The notes beneath the pieces were generated by a model. That model worked only from the letters and a program-made list of their open reading frames with translations, searched no databases and had not been told where the DNA came from. A stretch of DNA of 15,203 nucleotides from an uncultured Oscillospiraceae bacterium (GTDB lineage Bacteria; Bacillota; Clostridia; Oscillospirales; Oscillospiraceae): positions 1 to 15,203 of the forward strand of contig CAJUOA010000081.1 in NCBI GenBank assembly GCA_910587785.1. Reading direction: 5' to 3'. Below, piece after piece: positions 12,406-15,203 of the stretch. A program made the position numbers and the translations under genes. Each line of letters starts with the position of its first letter. The stretch's first letter is position 1.

Positions 12406-14835
12406 TTACTGCAACTCCGCCAGATACAGCCCCACCCGGCTCTGGATGGCAGCCACGGTGTCGTCCAGGGAGCGGTCCCCGGCAAAGTAGGCCCCGGCCT
12501 GCTCGGTGATGATGTTCATGAGGTTTACGTCGTAATCGACGATGCCCTCCGCCGCGTTGTAGAGCTCCATGATCTGGTCGTATTCCTCTTGCGTGAGGGC
12601 ATTGACCGTGACATCGATCTCGATACCATCCGACACATACTGCCGGGACAGCTTGGGGACCTCCTGAAGGACGCCGGCCTTCTCCTCCATCTCGGGCGTC
12701 ATAGCCAGCTCCGCCATCCGCTCGAAGTCGGAGCGGTTGATGGGGAATGCGTTGGTCATGCCATACTTGCCCTTCAGCGACACCTCCTCGTGGGGAAGGA
12801 GTTTCTCGCGCAGAAAAGACCACGCCGCCTCCTTATGCTCACTGGCGGCGGTGATCGCCAGCGCCGTCCCACCCGCCAGGTGGAATACGCTGCCCACCTG
12901 GCCCGCCTCGTTGGGCCAGCCCACAAAGGAGATGTCTCCGCCGAGCAGGCACTTATCCACACCAAGCCCCAAAAAGCTGCCAACCGAGCTGTTAAGCAGC
13001 ATCTGTTCTCCCTGGGATATAGCCACCTGATCCTCAAGCGAATAGCTGACACGCATATTTCCCGGAGGATACAGCGGGTCCCGTTCGTCCGGGAACCGGT
13101 TGCAGAATTCCAGCAGGGAGCGGAACTCCTCCCCATCAAAGAAACTGACGCCGTTTTCCCAGTCGACGAAGCGCTCCGCGCCATTCTCCACCAATCTCGC
13201 CAGCATATCGCGTTTGCAGTCGTCGGTATGGGTGATGGCACTGCCCGCCGGCATCGTGTCGTAGACTGCCCAGAGGTCGTCGTACGTCCAGGTCAGGCGG
13301 TCCCCCACCACGTCCCTGCGGCCGATGAGCGTATCGATTCCAAAATAGGCACCAATCCGGTAGAGCCCGCCCTTGTACTCCATAGCCTCCAGGGGACGCG
13401 TCATCAGGGCATCCCGGCCCAGCTCCGGGTCGGCTTCGATAAAGGGCCACAAGTCCTCCAAGATCCCCTGGGCCTCCATCCTGCGGGCAGGCATCGCATT
13501 GTTCAGATAGATGATGTCCGGTATCTTCCCCACCGTCAGGTCTGTGACCATCCGAAGTGTCGCCTGCTCAAACTCCGCATCAGTGTCCGCAGTTGTATAC
13601 TGGGAGCTCGGGGTGAGATATTCCGTTGCCGAGATATAGCAGGAGCTGCTGGTGTTGTTGAAAGTGGCGATCTCGGCCCGAATCTCAGGGTCAAGATAGT
13701 ACGCCGCCAGGGTCAGCACCGTCCGCTCCGGCATGGAGCTGGCATCGGTGGGAGTAAGGAGGGAAAGCCGGAGTGATTTGTCAAAGTCGTAGCCGTCGTA
13801 GGCAGACGCCGCCAGCCGCCCGTCAGACAGGAAAGAGAACGCGGCCAGCTGGGTGGCATCCATACCGGACTCCGACCAGCTCATCACCCGTTCCGGCTCT
13901 TCCGCGCCCTTTTTCCAGGCGTAGAGGCCGTCGCCGCGCTTATAGTAAAACAGGATGTCCTCCCCGTCCCCGCTCTGGAAGCAGGAAGCGTCGTAGGGGA
14001 CGGAAAACGCGTCCGCCGCCCAGGCCCCAGCCTCCATGTCGATGACCCGCAGAAGGGTGGCACTGCCGTCCACGCTCTGGACTGTCCCTAGAATGGCCGT
14101 TCTGCCGTCGCTCAGGGGGACAAAGCGGCCCCCGTCCATGCCCGTTCCCTCCAGGACGGCCCGGACCGTCCCGTCCCCATCCAGGAGGACCACGGCCTCG
14201 CCGGTATTGACGAAGAATGTCCCCGCACCGTCGGTCCAGAGGTCATAAATCCGGTCCACGCCCAAGGTCTCTTCCAGAGCGGGAAATTCAAAGCGGGCCA
14301 GCTCGTTCCCCTCGCCGTCCAGATGCCGCAGGAACAGGGAGCGGCCTCTGTCTGAGATGAATTTGTATATCTCATCCGCATCCTTCTCAACGTCAAAGCC
14401 CTCGGGTAGGTCGTAGCTCCAATAGGATACTCCCTCTGTCAGCCACAGTGTCCCGTCAGCGCCGGGACGGAGATAGCCGCTGGTGGAGCTCTGCCTCGTT
14501 TCCCCCTCCAGCGGTACTTGTGCGGGCTGGAACTTGTCTAGGGTCTCCGCCTTGCCGCCGTCCAGGGGCACACGGACCAGGGAAAACAGTTTATTATCCG
14601 AGTTGTTGGCCCCATATCCAGAAGCGCTGTCACGAATGACCCCAAGCAGATAGAGGGAATCTCCGGAGATGCAGACGGTTTCCAGATCATCCAGGGGCGA
14701 CGTGAACGGGACGCTTTGGGAGACATAAACCATAGCGTTCGTACCTGCCGCCTCCTGTGCGCCGCCGCAGGCGGTCAGGCTCACTATCAGGAAGGCAGCA
14801 AGTATAAAGGCGGCATAAAACCTATTTGCTTTCAT
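12406..14835 (-). CDS. Large lipoprotein: beta-propeller-like region fused to a family-1 solute-binding domain
   Basis: An 809-aa lipoprotein. The signal peptide ends in LTAC, with Cys23 anchored. Residues about 35-360 show repeated short units such as GDSLYLLG, GADGTLWLTEG, DGAGTFFVN, LSDGRTAILG and LSDGRLAASAYD, as in a beta-propeller. From about 366 (RTVLTLAAYYLDPEIRAEI) to the end it resembles extracellular solute-binding proteins of the sugar-uptake type, including a PDIIYLN stretch, a WTYDDLW segment and a terminal Gln-Ser-Arg-rich helix. It is over twice the usual length of a binding protein. ATG 14833-14835 has GAGG 8 nt upstream; the open frame beyond has no start context. No permease or ATPase gene is beside it, so it may be a sensor or scavenging receptor rather than a transporter part. 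No clear promoter was seen in 14836-15022. Confidence 0.82.
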   Translation of the reverse strand: MKANRFYAAFILAAFLIVSLTACGGAQEAAGTNAMVYVSQSVPFTSPLDDLETVCISGDSLYLLGVIRDSASGYGANNSDNKLFSLVRVPLDGGKAETLDKFQPAQVPLEGETRQSSTSGYLRPGADGTLWLTEGVSYWSYDLPEGFDVEKDADEIYKFISDRGRSLFLRHLDGEGNELARFEFPALEETLGVDRIYDLWTDGAGTFFVNTGEAVVLLDGDGTVRAVLEGTGMDGGRFVPLSDGRTAILGTVQSVDGSATLLRVIDMEAGAWAADAFSVPYDASCFQSGDGEDILFYYKRGDGLYAWKKGAEEPERVMSWSESGMDATQLAAFSFLSDGRLAASAYDGYDFDKSLRLSLLTPTDASSMPERTVLTLAAYYLDPEIRAEIATFNNTSSSCYISATEYLTPSSQYTTADTDAEFEQATLRMVTDLTVGKIPDIIYLNNAMPARRMEAQGILEDLWPFIEADPELGRDALMTRPLEAMEYKGGLYRIGAYFGIDTLIGRRDVVGDRLTWTYDDLWAVYDTMPAGSAITHTDDCKRDMLARLVENGAERFVDWENGVSFFDGEEFRSLLEFCNRFPDERDPLYPPGNMRVSYSLEDQVAISQGEQMLLNSSVGSFLGLGVDKCLLGGDISFVGWPNEAGQVGSVFHLAGGTALAITAASEHKEAAWSFLREKLLPHEEVSLKGKYGMTNAFPINRSDFERMAELAMTPEMEEKAGVLQEVPKLSRQYVSDGIEIDVTVNALTQEEYDQIMELYNAAEGIVDYDVNLMNIITEQAGAYFAGDRSLDDTVAAIQSRVGLYLAELQ

Positions 14836-15022
14836 GGCATTACCTCTATAGAAAAAAGATCGGAAGGGATGATAGGTGAAGAGAAATATAGAAAAGGGGT
14901 TGAAGCATAGAAGAAAAGGGCGGATAGAATGCTCTTGCAAAAATTTCCTGGGCCTTACCTGTCACACCGCGCTCCCCTTCATTCTGCATCCATATCTGAC
15001 TTTATCGCCCCGCGACATCTTA

Positions 15023-15097
15023 TTATTGCAACTCCGCCAGATACAGTTCCACCCGGCTCTGAATGGTAGCGACGGTGTCACCCAGGGAATCGCCTCC
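15023..15097 (-). pseudogene. 3'-terminal remnant of a paralog of the large lipoprotein gene
   Basis: The minus strand encodes SLGDTVATIQSRVELYLAELQ and a TAA stop (15023-15025). This matches 18 of the last 21 residues of the neighbouring 809-aa lipoprotein, and the DNA is likewise close (compare 12406-12471). Similarity stops near 15088, and an in-frame TGA lies at 15098-15100, so only the tail of the gene survives. The differences are scattered, indicating an older or diverged copy rather than a fresh duplication. Confidence 0.72.
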
Positions 15098-15203
15098 TCA
15101 TCCCAGTCCCTCTTTCTCGGTGCCGATAACCCGCAGCCAGGAGATATAGCTGTCTACTATCACAATTCCTGCGATTTTTTTCGGCGGACCAGAATAAGAG
15201 TCA

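Noticed and set aside
1..15203. CRISPR arrays, tRNA or rRNA genes, and insertion-sequence transposases
   Set aside because: None seen on either strand. The only repeats are the four palindromic elements, the linker repeat and the lipoprotein gene remnant.

Overview
The window looks like chromosomal DNA from a GC-rich Firmicute, most likely an Oscillospiraceae-type gut Clostridium (relatives of Flavonifractor, Lawsonibacter, Oscillibacter or Dysosmobacter). This rests on strong AGGAGG-type ribosome sites, several near-consensus sigma-A promoters with 16-17 nt spacers, the rpsF-ssb-rpsR operon, a QueT-type vitamin-precursor transporter, large solute-binding lipoproteins, and GTG and TTG starts. 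The genus is an inference; no rRNA or other marker is present.

Layout, left to right. On the minus strand argD (acetylornithine aminotransferase) has its own promoter and terminator. Divergent from it is a lipoprotein polysaccharide deacetylase that appears to start at TTG. It converges on secG, and the two share a bidirectional terminator. Next comes a RelB/RelE-like toxin-antitoxin pair with a strong promoter and a perfect 15-bp palindrome at the transcription start. An orphan LolD/MacB-type ABC ATPase follows. Then queT (queuosine-precursor transporter) sits behind a strong promoter and a long structured leader that is a candidate riboswitch. The queT stop codon lies inside the -35 box of the promoter for rpsF-ssb-rpsR, which is closed by a textbook terminator. 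After that come a THUMP-domain RNA methyltransferase (RlmL N-terminal-half type) and a FapA/DUF342 beta-helix protein with its own promoter and terminator.

The right third is accessory-like. A three-gene unit encodes an ECF sigma factor, a single-pass membrane protein that is probably its anti-sigma factor, and a secreted lipoprotein with EF-hand-like Asp-rich loops. Convergent to it is a very large lipoprotein (about 809 aa) with an N-terminal beta-propeller-like region joined to a family-1 solute-binding domain. Just beyond that gene's 5' end is a 3'-terminal scrap of a second copy of the same gene, evidence of a collapsed or rearranged tandem duplication.

Four copies of a short palindromic element (core CGYAGGGGC...GCCCCTRCG with a one-sided GGGTGCG tail) lie between genes, each next to a rho-independent terminator. 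Their arms show a compensatory T-A/C-G change. One copy supplies the stop codon of the deacetylase gene. Nothing here is clearly a wholly new system. The best candidates for new biology are the palindromic element family, the queT leader, and the sigma/anti-sigma/lipoprotein unit, whose extracytoplasmic domains I do not recognise.
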